A DNA stretch of 10,167 nucleotides from positions 1 to 10,167 of the forward strand of contig JAKITE010000102.1 of NCBI GenBank assembly GCA_021648225.1, given 5' to 3'. Below are positions 1 to 7,239 of the stretch, one piece after another. A program made the position numbers and the translations under genes. The stretch's first letter is position 1; every line of letters begins with the position of its first letter. The DNA comes from Paracoccaceae bacterium (GTDB taxonomy: Bacteria; Pseudomonadota; Alphaproteobacteria; Rhodobacterales; Rhodobacteraceae). The notes beneath the pieces are model-generated. The model was not told where the DNA came from and searched no databases. It worked only from the letters and a program-made list of their open reading frames with translations.

Positions 1-771
1 CGCAAGCGGCTGGCGTTGATGGATTATGACGGTGCCAACCTGCGGTATTTGACCGATGATAGCAGCATTGTTCTGGCGCCGCGCTTTTCGCCCAATACCC
101 GCGATGTGATTTATACCAGCTATGCCAGCGGCCTGCCGCAGGTGTATTTGATGAATCTGGAAACTGGGCGGCAATCGGCCCTGATTGAGGATGTGCTGAA
201 TATGGCCACCGCGCCGCGCTTTTCGCCTGATGGCACTAAGGTGGTTTTGTCGATCATCGAGGGTAGCAATACCGACATTTACCTGATTGATCTGAACACA
301 CGCCGACGCACCCGCCTGACCTCGGACGGGGCGATTGACACCACCCCCAGCTTTTCGCCCGATGGGTCGCAGATTGTGTTTTCCAGCGATCGCACCGGTC
401 GGCCACAGCTTTATATCATGCCGGCAAATGGCGGCGAGGCGACGCGAATTTCCAGCGGTGACGGGTCGTATAACACGCCGGTATGGTCGCCGCGCGGCGA
501 TATGATTGCTTTTACCAAAATCAAATCGGGTCGGTTTCATATCGGCGTGATGCGGGTGGATGGCAGCCGCGAAAACCTGTTGACGGCTTCGTTTATTGAC
601 GAGGCCCCGACATGGTCGCCCAATGGGCGGGTATTGATGTTTTTTCGTGAAACTGCCGGTGCCAGCGGGGCGCCGCAGATATATTCGGTTGATCTGACAG
701 GCCGGAATTTGCGGCGCGTCGATACGCCGGGTTTTGCCTCGGACCCGAATTGGTCTGCGGTTTTGCGATAA
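1..771 (+). CDS. tolB: TolB, Tol-Pal system periplasmic beta-propeller protein (C-terminal part)
   Basis: TolB is the periplasmic protein of the Tol-Pal envelope complex; it binds Pal and is released through TolA/TolR action during outer-membrane constriction at division. The reading frame is open from base 1, so the start lies upstream. 256 residues are visible of a family length of roughly 430-450, so the N-terminal signal peptide and the alpha/beta domain are missing. The visible part is the beta-propeller: PD40/WD40-like repeats with the hallmark PRFSP, PRFSP, PSFSP, PVWSP and PTWSP, ending with DPNWS. They recur at a very regular 44-45 residues. The opening residues MDYDGANLRYLTD match the typical TolB junction before the first blade. 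It ends in TAA, 43 nt before pal, the canonical order. The family call is secure. Confidence 0.96.
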   Translation, partial: RKRLALMDYDGANLRYLTDDSSIVLAPRFSPNTRDVIYTSYASGLPQVYLMNLETGRQSALIEDVLNMATAPRFSPDGTKVVLSIIEGSNTDIYLIDLNTRRRTRLTSDGAIDTTPSFSPDGSQIVFSSDRTGRPQLYIMPANGGEATRISSGDGSYNTPVWSPRGDMIAFTKIKSGRFHIGVMRVDGSRENLLTASFIDEAPTWSPNGRVLMFFRETAGASGAPQIYSVDLTGRNLRRVDTPGFASDPNWSAVLR

Positions 772-791
772 TTGATGATATATGTTATAAA
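763..791 (+). promoter_or_regulatory. Candidate sigma70-type promoter for pal
   Basis: A -35-like TTGCGA (763-768) overlaps the end of tolB and is followed after 17 nt by TATAAA (786-791). They match the consensus hexamers at 4/6 and 5/6 positions. Transcription would begin near 798, leaving a leader of about 15-18 nt that holds little more than the ribosome binding site. An internal promoter for pal would fit the higher amount of Pal needed relative to TolB. The region is generally AT-rich, so a chance match is possible. Confidence 0.35.
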
Positions 792-814
792 TTGAAAAAA
801 TAAGGAGTAGGAAA

Positions 815-1318
815 ATGCGGTTTATAAAAGCAGGTCTGGTTGTGGCGTCGATGTTTACGCTGGCAGCATGTGAAGGCAACAATATTTTTGGCGGCGGCGG
901 CAACGGCGCGGGTGGATCAGGCCAGACACCGGGGGCGATCGAAGAAAGCTCGCTTGAATATTTCGCCACGCAAATCGGTGATCGGGTGTTGTTTGCAGTT
1001 AACGAGGCAACGCTTTCGGATGCATCAAAGGCAATTCTGGATGCACAGGTGGCTTGGCTGAACCAATATCCGGACCGCACCGTTATTGTCGAGGGCCATG
1101 CAGATGAGCAAGGCACCCGCGAATATAATCTGGCCCTAAGCGCGCGGCGCGCGGCGGCGGTGCAGAACTATATGGTTTCCATTGGCCTGCTGGCCAGCCG
1201 GATTTCGGTTATTCCCTATGGCAAGGAACGCCCGCTGGAAGTCTGTTCGTCTGAATCCTGCTGGTCCAAAAACCGGCGTGCGGTCACGGTGGTTGCTGGT
1301 GGTCTGGGCAATGTCTGA
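815..1318 (+). CDS. pal: Pal, peptidoglycan-associated outer-membrane lipoprotein
   Basis: Pal anchors the outer membrane to peptidoglycan and is the outer-membrane end of the Tol-Pal machine. The 167-residue product begins with a lipoprotein signal peptide whose lipobox LAAC places the lipidated cysteine at residue 19. A Gly-rich flexible linker follows (about 22-40), then an OmpA-like domain (about 48-162). The motif HADEQGTREYNLALSARRA holds the peptidoglycan (diaminopimelate) binding Asp97 and Arg112, with the same 15-residue spacing as in OmpA. The C-terminal part has Cys144 and Cys149, which could form a disulfide. The start is set by AAGGAG at 802-807, 7 nt before the ATG. It lies between tolB and cpoB, as is normal for this operon. 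Confidence 0.97.
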   Translation: MRFIKAGLVVASMFTLAACEGNNIFGGGGNGAGGSGQTPGAIEESSLEYFATQIGDRVLFAVNEATLSDASKAILDAQVAWLNQYPDRTVIVEGHADEQGTREYNLALSARRAAAVQNYMVSIGLLASRISVIPYGKERPLEVCSSESCWSKNRRAVTVVAGGLGNV

Positions 1319-1339
1319 TCATTGCTTTAGGGGGTCTTG

Positions 1340-2128
1340 ATGTTAAAAACTATCCGCGTGGCGGTTTTGTCACTATTTCTTGCGTCGCCGGTTGTGGCGC
1401 AGGAAATGACGCTTGAAGATATTCGCATTGATCTGGTGCAGCTTGCCCAACAGATCGAAGCCTTGCGGGGGGAGTTAAGCGCCACCGGCACCAGCGGGTT
1501 GAGCGAACAAGAAGCCGCCAGCGCCATGGTGCGGATTGATGAATTTAGTGAGGATCTTCGCGCGGCTTTGGGCCGGGTCGAAGCCTTGGAAATTCGTATT
1601 CAGGCCATTGTTGACGATGGCACACGGCGCATTGGCGATCTTGATTTCCGCCTGACCGAATTTGAGGGCGGCGATACCGGCTTGCTGGGCAATACCGTGC
1701 CGCTTGGCGGTCAGAATGATGATGGCGCTGCTGATCTTGCTTTGGGCGAACGCGCGGATTTCAACGCCGCCAAACGCGCATTGGAGGACGGCGACGGTGC
1801 CACCGCCGCGACGCTGTTATCGGCATTTGTTACCACCTATCCCGATGGCCCTTTATCGGTCGAGGCGCGTTTTTTGCAAGGCGAGGCCCTAAGCCTTCAG
1901 GGCGATCATCAAAATGCCGCCCGTAGTTATCTTAAAAGCTTTTCCAGTGCGCCCGACAGTCCGTTTGCGGCTCAGTCTTTATACGGTTTATCGGTCAGCC
2001 TGAATGCATTGGGCCAGACCGAACAGGCCTGCCTGACCCTGTCGGAAATCCAGATTCGCTATCCGGATCTGGGGGTAGATCTGGCGCGTGATGTGCTGGA
2101 ACAAAAAGCCATCCAAGGCTGTTCGTGA
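1340..2128 (+). CDS. cpoB: CpoB/YbgF, Tol-Pal associated periplasmic TPR protein
   Basis: In E. coli, CpoB (YbgF) binds TolA and coordinates outer-membrane constriction with the peptidoglycan synthase PBP1B during division. This product (262 residues from the ATG) starts with a Sec signal peptide, probably cut after VVA at residue 20. A helical, coiled-coil-like region rich in Leu, Glu, Gln and Arg follows (about 24-110). Next come a low-complexity Gly/Asp linker (about 110-135) and a C-terminal TPR-like domain (about 139-260) with the segments FNAAKRALEDGD, EARFLQGEALSLQGDHQNAA and SLYGLSVSLNALGQTEQAC. The ATG at 1340 is chosen because AGGGGG (1329-1334) lies 5 nt before it; an adjacent in-frame TTG at 1337 is a less likely start. 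The stop overlaps the tilS start. Confidence 0.92.
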   Translation: MLKTIRVAVLSLFLASPVVAQEMTLEDIRIDLVQLAQQIEALRGELSATGTSGLSEQEAASAMVRIDEFSEDLRAALGRVEALEIRIQAIVDDGTRRIGDLDFRLTEFEGGDTGLLGNTVPLGGQNDDGAADLALGERADFNAAKRALEDGDGATAATLLSAFVTTYPDGPLSVEARFLQGEALSLQGDHQNAARSYLKSFSSAPDSPFAAQSLYGLSVSLNALGQTEQACLTLSEIQIRYPDLGVDLARDVLEQKAIQGCS

Positions 2129-3342
2129 TTTCGCCACAACTCGGCCCTTTGCCCGATGCACCCTTGGGCGTGGCGGTCTCGGGGGGCGGAGATTCAGTGG
2201 CTTTGCTGATGTTGCTACACGCCGCTGGCCATATTATTCGCGCGGCCACGGTCGACCATCAATTGCGCCCCGAAAGCACCCAAGAGGCCGCTGATGTGGC
2301 TGCGCTTTGCGCCAGACACAATATCCCCCATCAAACACTGGTCTGGCAAACCCCCGATACCCGTGGCAACCTGCAAAATCAGGCTCGCAAAGCCCGCCGC
2401 AGATTGCTGGCGGATTGGGCGCGTCAGCAGGGCTTGGCCGATATTGTGCTGGGTCATACACAAGACGATCAGGCCGAAACCCTGTTGATGCGGCTGGCGC
2501 GCGGGTCAGGGGTTGACGGGCTTTCGGGCATGGCGGCGCAGCGTTGTGTTGCTGGGCTTTGCTGGCACCGCCCGATGATTGCGCTGGCACGGGACGAATT
2601 GCGCGAATATTTGCGGCAAAAGGCAATCACTTGGGTCGAAGACCCCGGCAATGATGATTTGAAATATGATCGTATCAAAGCCCGCAAAGCATTGGAAGTT
2701 CTGGAACCGCTTGGATTAACGGTTTCGCGGCTGGCCGAAACCGCTGATCATTTACGCCGCGCCCGAAGCGCGCTTGAAACCACCGTGCAGGAACTGGCGC
2801 AGCGCAGCGTAACCCTTTCCGATGCCGGAGAGCTTTGCATTCATTTGCCAGATTTCCGGTTGGCCCCGAGGGAAATCCAGTTGCGATTGCTGGCAGCGGC
2901 GTTGCGCTGGGTCGCCACTGCGCGGTATCGGCCACGTTTCAATGCGCTGGCCGGGCTGTTGGAAACCTGTCTGGCTGACCAACAAAAAGCCAAAACCTTG
3001 CACGGGTGCAGCATTGGCTTTACGGCCACTCACATCATTGTGAACCGTGAACTTTCCGCAACACCAGCCATGGCACCCCTTGAAACCATCTGGGATGGCC
3101 GCTGGCAAATTGGCAGTTTTAAGGGACAGGATGTGCAAATAAAGGCGCTAAATGCAGATGGTATCCGATTCTGCCCCGATTGGCGCGAAACCGGCCATAG
3201 CCGCGCATCGCTGCTTGCCAGCCCTTCGCTTTGGCAAAACGGCGCGCTGATTGCCGCACCATTTGCAAATTTTGGCGATAAATGGCCGGTTAACCTTGCA
3301 GGGGGTAAAAAAGGCTTTTATGACCGCCTGATAACGCATTGA
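2125..3342 (+). CDS. tilS: TilS, tRNA(Ile)-lysidine synthase
   Basis: TilS attaches lysine to C34 of the CAU anticodon of tRNA-Ile2 using ATP. This changes both the codon read (AUG to AUA) and the amino acid charged (Met to Ile), and the enzyme is essential in most bacteria. The product has 405 residues, slightly shorter than the 432 of E. coli. The N-terminal PP-loop is clear: SGGGDS at 19-24, TVDHQLRPES at 42-51, GHTQDDQAET at 110-119 and RGSGVDGLSGM at 126-136. The C-terminal half is less conserved, as is usual for TilS. The GTG start at 2125 overlaps the cpoB TGA as GTGA, so translation is probably coupled to the Tol-Pal operon. No separate Shine-Dalgarno is obvious. The order ybgF-tilS-ftsH is common in alphaproteobacteria. 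Confidence 0.95.
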   Translation: MISPQLGPLPDAPLGVAVSGGGDSVALLMLLHAAGHIIRAATVDHQLRPESTQEAADVAALCARHNIPHQTLVWQTPDTRGNLQNQARKARRRLLADWARQQGLADIVLGHTQDDQAETLLMRLARGSGVDGLSGMAAQRCVAGLCWHRPMIALARDELREYLRQKAITWVEDPGNDDLKYDRIKARKALEVLEPLGLTVSRLAETADHLRRARSALETTVQELAQRSVTLSDAGELCIHLPDFRLAPREIQLRLLAAALRWVATARYRPRFNALAGLLETCLADQQKAKTLHGCSIGFTATHIIVNRELSATPAMAPLETIWDGRWQIGSFKGQDVQIKALNADGIRFCPDWRETGHSRASLLASPSLWQNGALIAAPFANFGDKWPVNLAGGKKGFYDRLITH

Positions 3343-3368
3343 AAGCAAAATTTCAGCACCTATGTTAT
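3338..3368 (+). promoter_or_regulatory. Candidate heat-shock (RpoH-type) promoter of ftsH
   Basis: ATTG at 3338-3341, across the end of tilS, is followed after 17 nt by CCTATGTTAT (3359-3368). The published alphaproteobacterial heat-shock consensus is CTTG-N17/18-CYTATNTNNG, so this site matches 3 of 4 bases in the -35 and 9 of 10 in the -10 including the N positions. The same bases can be read as a sigma70 promoter, TTGAAA-N16-TATGTT. ftsH is a classical heat-shock gene in proteobacteria, which supports the RpoH reading, but that is inference. Transcription would begin around 3374-3378 and give a leader of about 30 nt. Confidence 0.5.
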
Positions 3369-3378
3369 AGGTAAGCTG
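3354..3378. repeat. Inverted repeat over the ftsH promoter -10 region
   Basis: ACCTAT (3358-3363) and ATAGGT (3367-3372) are perfect inverted arms around GTT. The dyad extends outward as CAGC (3354-3357) and GCTG (3375-3378), offset by two unpaired A. A second dyad, AGCACC (3355-3360) with GGTGCT (3380-3385), overlaps it. No T-run follows, so it is not a terminator for tilS. Because the inner dyad sits on the predicted -10, it could be an operator, or it could be incidental. Confidence 0.4.
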
Positions 3379-3394
3379 TGGTGCTTAGCGACCA

Positions 3395-3400
3395 AAGGAG
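3395..3400 (+). promoter_or_regulatory. Ribosome binding site that fixes the ftsH start
   Basis: AAGGAG lies 7 nt before the GTG at 3408. Two in-frame GTG codons further upstream (3378 and 3381) have no such site before them and would place this Shine-Dalgarno inside the coding region. Confidence 0.8.
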
Positions 3401-3407
3401 ATTCGGC

Positions 3408-5327
3408 GTGGGAAATTCAAAAAGTTTGGCTGTATGGGCGGTGGCGCTTGTTTTGTTATTTGCACTTTATAATGTGTTTAATGCAGGCGGCCAAAGCGCG
3501 CCTTCGGGTATTGTCAGTTATTCGGAATTTCTTGATCAGGTCGAGGCCGGCGTTGTTACCGAGGTTGAAATGGATGGTGAAAACATCACCTTTCGCAGCT
3601 CAACCGGAAATGTGCTTAAAACCATTGAACCGCGTGATGCCAATTCCTCGCTTATTCCTTTTTTGCGTGAAAAAGGCGTAACTTTTGCAGCTACGGCGCA
3701 GGAACAATCCACCTTTGGCGCGATTCTGATTTCATTCCTGCCAATCCTGTTGCTGATCGGCGTGTGGATTTTCTTTATGAACCGCATGCAGGGTGGCGGC
3801 AAAGGCGGGGCGATGGGCTTTGGCAAATCGCGTGCCAAAATGCTGACCGAAAGCGCGGGTAAGGTTAATTTTGGCGATGTTGCCGGCATTGACGAGGCCA
3901 AAGAAGAACTGGAAGAAATTGTCGAATTTCTGAAAGACCCGCAAAAATTTAGCCGTCTTGGTGGTAAAATCCCCAAAGGCGCGTTGCTGATTGGCCCTCC
4001 GGGCACCGGTAAAACCCTGCTGGCCAGGGCCATCGCTGGCGAGGCAGGCGTGCCGTTTTTTGCTATATCCGGTTCGGATTTTGTCGAAATGTTTGTGGGC
4101 GTTGGCGCCAGCCGTGTGCGCGATATGTTTGAACAGGCCAAGAAAAACGCGCCTTGTATCGTGTTTATTGACGAAATCGACGCAGTCGGCCGCCATCGTG
4201 GTGCTGGTCATGGCGGCGGTAATGACGAACGCGAACAAACTTTGAACCAGCTTTTAGTTGAAATGGACGGGTTTGAAACCAATGAGGGCGTGATTTTGTT
4301 GGCTGCAACCAACCGTGCCGATGTGCTTGACCCGGCCTTGCTGCGCCCCGGCCGGTTTGACCGTCAAATCCACGTGCCATTGCCCGATATTAACGGCCGT
4401 AAGAAAATTCTGGATATTCATTCACGCAAAACCCCGCTTGGGCCGGATGTTGACCTGCGCATCATTGCGCGCGGCACGCCCGGCATGTCGGGGGCTGATC
4501 TGGCCAACCTGATCAACGAGGCCGCATTGACCGCGGCACGCACCGGCAAGCGGTTCGTGACCATGGAAGACATCGAATTTGCCAAAGACAAGGTGATGAT
4601 GGGCTCGGAACGCCGCTCTATGGTGTTGACCGATGAGCAAAAAGAAAAAACCGCTTATCATGAGGCCGGCCACGCATTGGTGGGCATATTGCTGACCAAA
4701 ACCGATCCGGTTTACAAGGCAACGATTATACCACGCGGCGGGGCATTGGGCATGGTGATGTCTTTGCCCGAGCTGGATAAATTGCAGCTGTTCAAAGACG
4801 AAGCCCATGAAAAATTGGCGATGGCTATGGCAGGCAAAGCCGCCGAGATTTTCAAATATGGCGCCGATAGCGTTTCCAGCGGGCCGTCCGGCGATATTCA
4901 ACAGACCAGTTCCATGGCGCGGGCTATGGTTATGCGTTACGGCATGTCGGACGAGGTTGGCAATATTGATTATTCCGAGGCCCATAACGGTTATAACGGC
5001 ACCACGGGCGGATTCTCGATTTCGACCAAGACCAAGGAATTGATCGAAAGCGAGGTCAAATTATTCATTGACCATGCTTATGAGCTGGCGCTTAAGCTGA
5101 TCACCGAAAATGAAAAAGAATTCGAAAATCTGGCGCAAGGATTGCTGGAATACGAAACCCTGACCGGTGACGAGATCAAACGGGTGATGCGCGGCGAATC
5201 TCCGCAAAGGCCCGATGACGAGGATGATACCGAAACCGGCAGCGGCTCCGGTTCGGTAACCTCGATTCCCAAAGCTGTAAAAAAACCCAAAGGTGATGGC
5301 GGCATGGAACCCCAGCCGCAGGGGTAA
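3408..5327 (+). CDS. ftsH: FtsH, membrane-bound ATP-dependent zinc metalloprotease
   Basis: FtsH is a hexameric AAA+ protease of the inner membrane that degrades damaged membrane proteins and short-lived regulators such as RpoH. The GTG start gives 639 residues, the usual size, and the family-typical N-terminus MGNSK. A first membrane segment lies at about 6-24, a periplasmic loop at about 25-102 and a second membrane segment at about 103-125. The AAA domain has Walker A GPPGTGKT (196-203), Walker B VFIDEIDA (Asp255/Glu256) and a second region of homology ending LLRPGRFDRQ with arginine fingers Arg313 and Arg316. The protease has HEAGH (418-422) and a third zinc ligand, Asp496 in SSGPSGD. These positions are within one residue of E. 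coli FtsH. The last 35 or so residues are acidic, then Ser/Gly- and Lys/Pro-rich. It is the last gene before a terminator. Confidence 0.98.
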   Translation: MGNSKSLAVWAVALVLLFALYNVFNAGGQSAPSGIVSYSEFLDQVEAGVVTEVEMDGENITFRSSTGNVLKTIEPRDANSSLIPFLREKGVTFAATAQEQSTFGAILISFLPILLLIGVWIFFMNRMQGGGKGGAMGFGKSRAKMLTESAGKVNFGDVAGIDEAKEELEEIVEFLKDPQKFSRLGGKIPKGALLIGPPGTGKTLLARAIAGEAGVPFFAISGSDFVEMFVGVGASRVRDMFEQAKKNAPCIVFIDEIDAVGRHRGAGHGGGNDEREQTLNQLLVEMDGFETNEGVILLAATNRADVLDPALLRPGRFDRQIHVPLPDINGRKKILDIHSRKTPLGPDVDLRIIARGTPGMSGADLANLINEAALTAARTGKRFVTMEDIEFAKDKVMMGSERRSMVLTDEQKEKTAYHEAGHALVGILLTKTDPVYKATIIPRGGALGMVMSLPELDKLQLFKDEAHEKLAMAMAGKAAEIFKYGADSVSSGPSGDIQQTSSMARAMVMRYGMSDEVGNIDYSEAHNGYNGTTGGFSISTKTKELIESEVKLFIDHAYELALKLITENEKEFENLAQGLLEYETLTGDEIKRVMRGESPQRPDDEDDTETGSGSGSVTSIPKAVKKPKGDGGMEPQPQG

Positions 5328-5346
5328 CTCCTAGACAAATACTATT

Positions 5347-5384
5347 AAAAAGGCCGCGAATTCATTTTCGCGGCCTTTTGTTTT
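5347..5384 (+). terminator. Rho-independent terminator after ftsH
   Basis: GGCCGCGAA (5352-5360) pairs perfectly with TTCGCGGCC (5367-5375) around a 6-nt loop, giving a 9-bp GC-rich stem. The A-run before it pairs with the T-run after it, and a TTTTGTTTT tail follows. It lies 20 nt after the ftsH stop. The A-run on the other side gives it some potential for bidirectional use, but no gene converges on it. Confidence 0.93.
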
Positions 5385-5423
5385 GCGCAGGGCAGGGGCT
5401 TCGCATACAATTGAATACAGTTG

Positions 5424-5451
5424 TTGCATTCCTAACGCGGTTGGCTAGTCT
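5424..5451 (+). promoter_or_regulatory. Candidate promoter for the fhs-folD operon
   Basis: TTGCAT (5424-5429) is followed after 16 nt by TAGTCT (5446-5451). It is the best sigma70-like pair I can find between the ftsH terminator and fhs. The -10 is only a moderate match. A promoter is needed here because the terminator isolates this block. It would give a leader of about 100 nt before the fhs ATG. Confidence 0.35.
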
Positions 5452-5560
5452 GCACAGGTCATTACGTCGCATGTGGTCAACACTAAGTCGAATTGACGCC
5501 GGAATTTTGAACAGAATCGCAGTAGTGAGAACTGTCTCTACCCCTCAAAGGATGCCCATC
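5452..5560 (+). other. Leader region of fhs, no recognised riboswitch
   Basis: This stretch of about 100 nt shows weak dyads: GTCAA (5476-5480) with TTGAC (5493-5497), and a bulged stem between 5522-5530 and 5535-5541 close to the ribosome binding site AAAGGA (5547-5552). I do not recognise a tetrahydrofolate, glycine or SAM riboswitch core. The fhs frame stays open through the leader back to about 5378, but without a ribosome binding site, and a longer protein would not match the family N-terminus. Confidence 0.35.
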
Positions 5561-7237
5561 ATGGCCTATAAGACCGACATCGAAATCGCACGCGCCGCCA
5601 ATAAAAAACCCATTCAGGAAATCGGCGCCAAGCTGGGCATTCCGTCCGATGATCTGCTGCCCTTTGGCCATGACAAAGCCAAGCTTTCAGCTAGCTTTAT
5701 CAAAGCCCAAGCCGACAGGCCCGATGGCAAGCTTATTCTGGTAACCGCCATCAGCCCCACCCCCGCAGGCGAGGGCAAAACCACCACCACGGTTGGGCTG
5801 GGTGACGGGCTGAACGCCATTGGCAAAAACGCGGTGATCTGTATTCGCGAGGCTTCATTAGGCCCGTGTTTTGGCATGAAAGGCGGGGCCGCTGGTGGCG
5901 GCTATGCGCAAATTGTGCCGATGGAGGAAATGAACCTGCATTTCACCGGTGACTTTCATGCGATCACTTCGGCCCATAACCTGCTTTCGGCCATGATCGA
6001 CAATCATATCTATTGGGGCAATGCGCTGGAAATTGACGAACGCCGCATCGTGTGGAAACGGGTGTTGGACATGAACGACCGCGCCCTGCGCGATACGGTG
6101 ATCAGCCTTGGCGGCATTGCCAACGGGTTTGCCCGCCAAACCGGATTTGATATTACTGTGGCTTCCGAAGTCATGGCAATCTTGTGCCTTTCCAATGACT
6201 TAAAGGATTTGCAGCAACGCCTTGGCGATATTATTGTGGCTTATACCCGCGATCGCAAACCGATTTATTGCCGTGATATCAAGGCAGATGGCGCCATGAC
6301 GGTGCTGTTGCAACAGGCCATGCAGCCGAACCTGGTGCAAACGCTTGAGAATAATCCGGCCTTTGTGCATGGCGGCCCGTTTGCCAATATCGCCCATGGC
6401 TGCAATTCGGTGGTGGCTACTAAAACCGCATTGAAACTGGGCGATTATGTAGTGACCGAGGCCGGTTTCGGGGCCGATCTAGGTGCTGAAAAATTCATGA
6501 ATATCAAATGCCGCAAAGCTGGCATCGCGCCCAGCGTGGTGGTTTTGGTGGCGACCATTCGTGCCTCAAAAATGAACGGCGGTGTGGCCAAGGCTGATTT
6601 AGGGGCTGAAAATGTGCAGGCCGTAACGGATGGCTGCGCCAATCTTGGTCGCCATATCGAAAACCTGAAATCCTTTGGCGTGCCGGTGGTGGTGGCGATC
6701 AACCATTTTGTCAACGATACCGACGCCGAAGTCGCTGCCGTTATGGAATATGCCCAGACCCACGGTTCAGAGGCAATTCTTTGCACCCATTGGGCTGATG
6801 GCTCAAAAGGCACCAAAGCATTGGCAACCCGTGTGGCAGAAATTGCCGATGCGGATGTGGCCCAGTTTGCGCCGCTTTATCCTGATGAAATGGGCTTGTT
6901 TGAAAAAATTGAAACCGTTGCCAAACGGATTTACCGCGCTGACGAGGTCTTGGCCGATAAAAAAATCCGCGCCCAATTGCGGGCATGGGAAGAGGCCGGT
7001 TTTGGCCATCTGCCGGTCTGCATGGCCAAAACCCAATACAGTTTTTCCACCGACCCCGACCTGCGCGGCGCGCCCACCGGCCATTCGGTGCCGATCCGCG
7101 AAGTGCGGCTTTCGGCCGGTGCGGGCTTTGTTGTTGTGGTCTGCGGTGAAATTATGACCATGCCGGGATTGCCGCGTAAACCGGCTGCCGAGGCGATTAT
7201 GCTGAATGATGCTGGCGAAATCGAAGGGCTGTTTTGA
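5561..7237 (+). CDS. fhs: Fhs, formate-tetrahydrofolate ligase (10-formyl-THF synthetase)
   Basis: Fhs condenses formate with tetrahydrofolate using ATP to give 10-formyl-THF, in the cytoplasm. It can also run in reverse and recover ATP during oxidation of C1 units. The ATG at 5561 gives 558 residues, the normal bacterial length, and the N-terminus MAYKTDIEIARAA. It has AAAGGA 8 nt upstream; the ATG at 5552 overlaps that site and is excluded. Motifs: the nucleotide loop TPAGEGKTTT (67-76), the family signature GMKGGAAGGGYAQ (106-118), PFANIAHGCNS (274-284) and the second signature VATIRASKMNGG (331-342). No key motif is missing. Together with folD downstream it forms a formate/THF branch. Known marine Rhodobacterales use such genes to handle methyl groups from compounds like DMSP or glycine betaine; that role here is inference. 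Confidence 0.98.
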   Translation: MAYKTDIEIARAANKKPIQEIGAKLGIPSDDLLPFGHDKAKLSASFIKAQADRPDGKLILVTAISPTPAGEGKTTTTVGLGDGLNAIGKNAVICIREASLGPCFGMKGGAAGGGYAQIVPMEEMNLHFTGDFHAITSAHNLLSAMIDNHIYWGNALEIDERRIVWKRVLDMNDRALRDTVISLGGIANGFARQTGFDITVASEVMAILCLSNDLKDLQQRLGDIIVAYTRDRKPIYCRDIKADGAMTVLLQQAMQPNLVQTLENNPAFVHGGPFANIAHGCNSVVATKTALKLGDYVVTEAGFGADLGAEKFMNIKCRKAGIAPSVVVLVATIRASKMNGGVAKADLGAENVQAVTDGCANLGRHIENLKSFGVPVVVAINHFVNDTDAEVAAVMEYAQTHGSEAILCTHWADGSKGTKALATRVAEIADADVAQFAPLYPDEMGLFEKIETVAKRIYRADEVLADKKIRAQLRAWEEAGFGHLPVCMAKTQYSFSTDPDLRGAPTGHSVPIREVRLSAGAGFVVVVCGEIMTMPGLPRKPAAEAIMLNDAGEIEGLF

Positions 7238-7239
7238 TC

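Noticed and set aside
3354..3385. Terminator between tilS and ftsH
   Set aside because: The dyad has no following T-run and sits over promoter-like bases, so a regulatory or incidental role is more likely.
3536..4141. 201-residue open frame antisense to ftsH
   Set aside because: It is fully opposite a highly conserved gene. Its Ser/Pro-rich composition is what the complement of ftsH codons would give, and it has no start signal or recognisable domain.
4422..4985. 187-residue open frame antisense to ftsH
   Set aside because: It is rich in His/Gly/Arg, as expected from mirrored codons; no motif or start context supports it.
5378..5560. N-terminal extension of fhs by 61 residues
   Set aside because: It begins inside the terminator tail, has no ribosome binding site, and would exceed the normal family length. 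The ATG at 5561 has a good Shine-Dalgarno and gives the standard 558 residues.
5452..5560. Tetrahydrofolate riboswitch before fhs
   Set aside because: I could not find the conserved cores of the known THF riboswitch classes, and the visible dyads are short.
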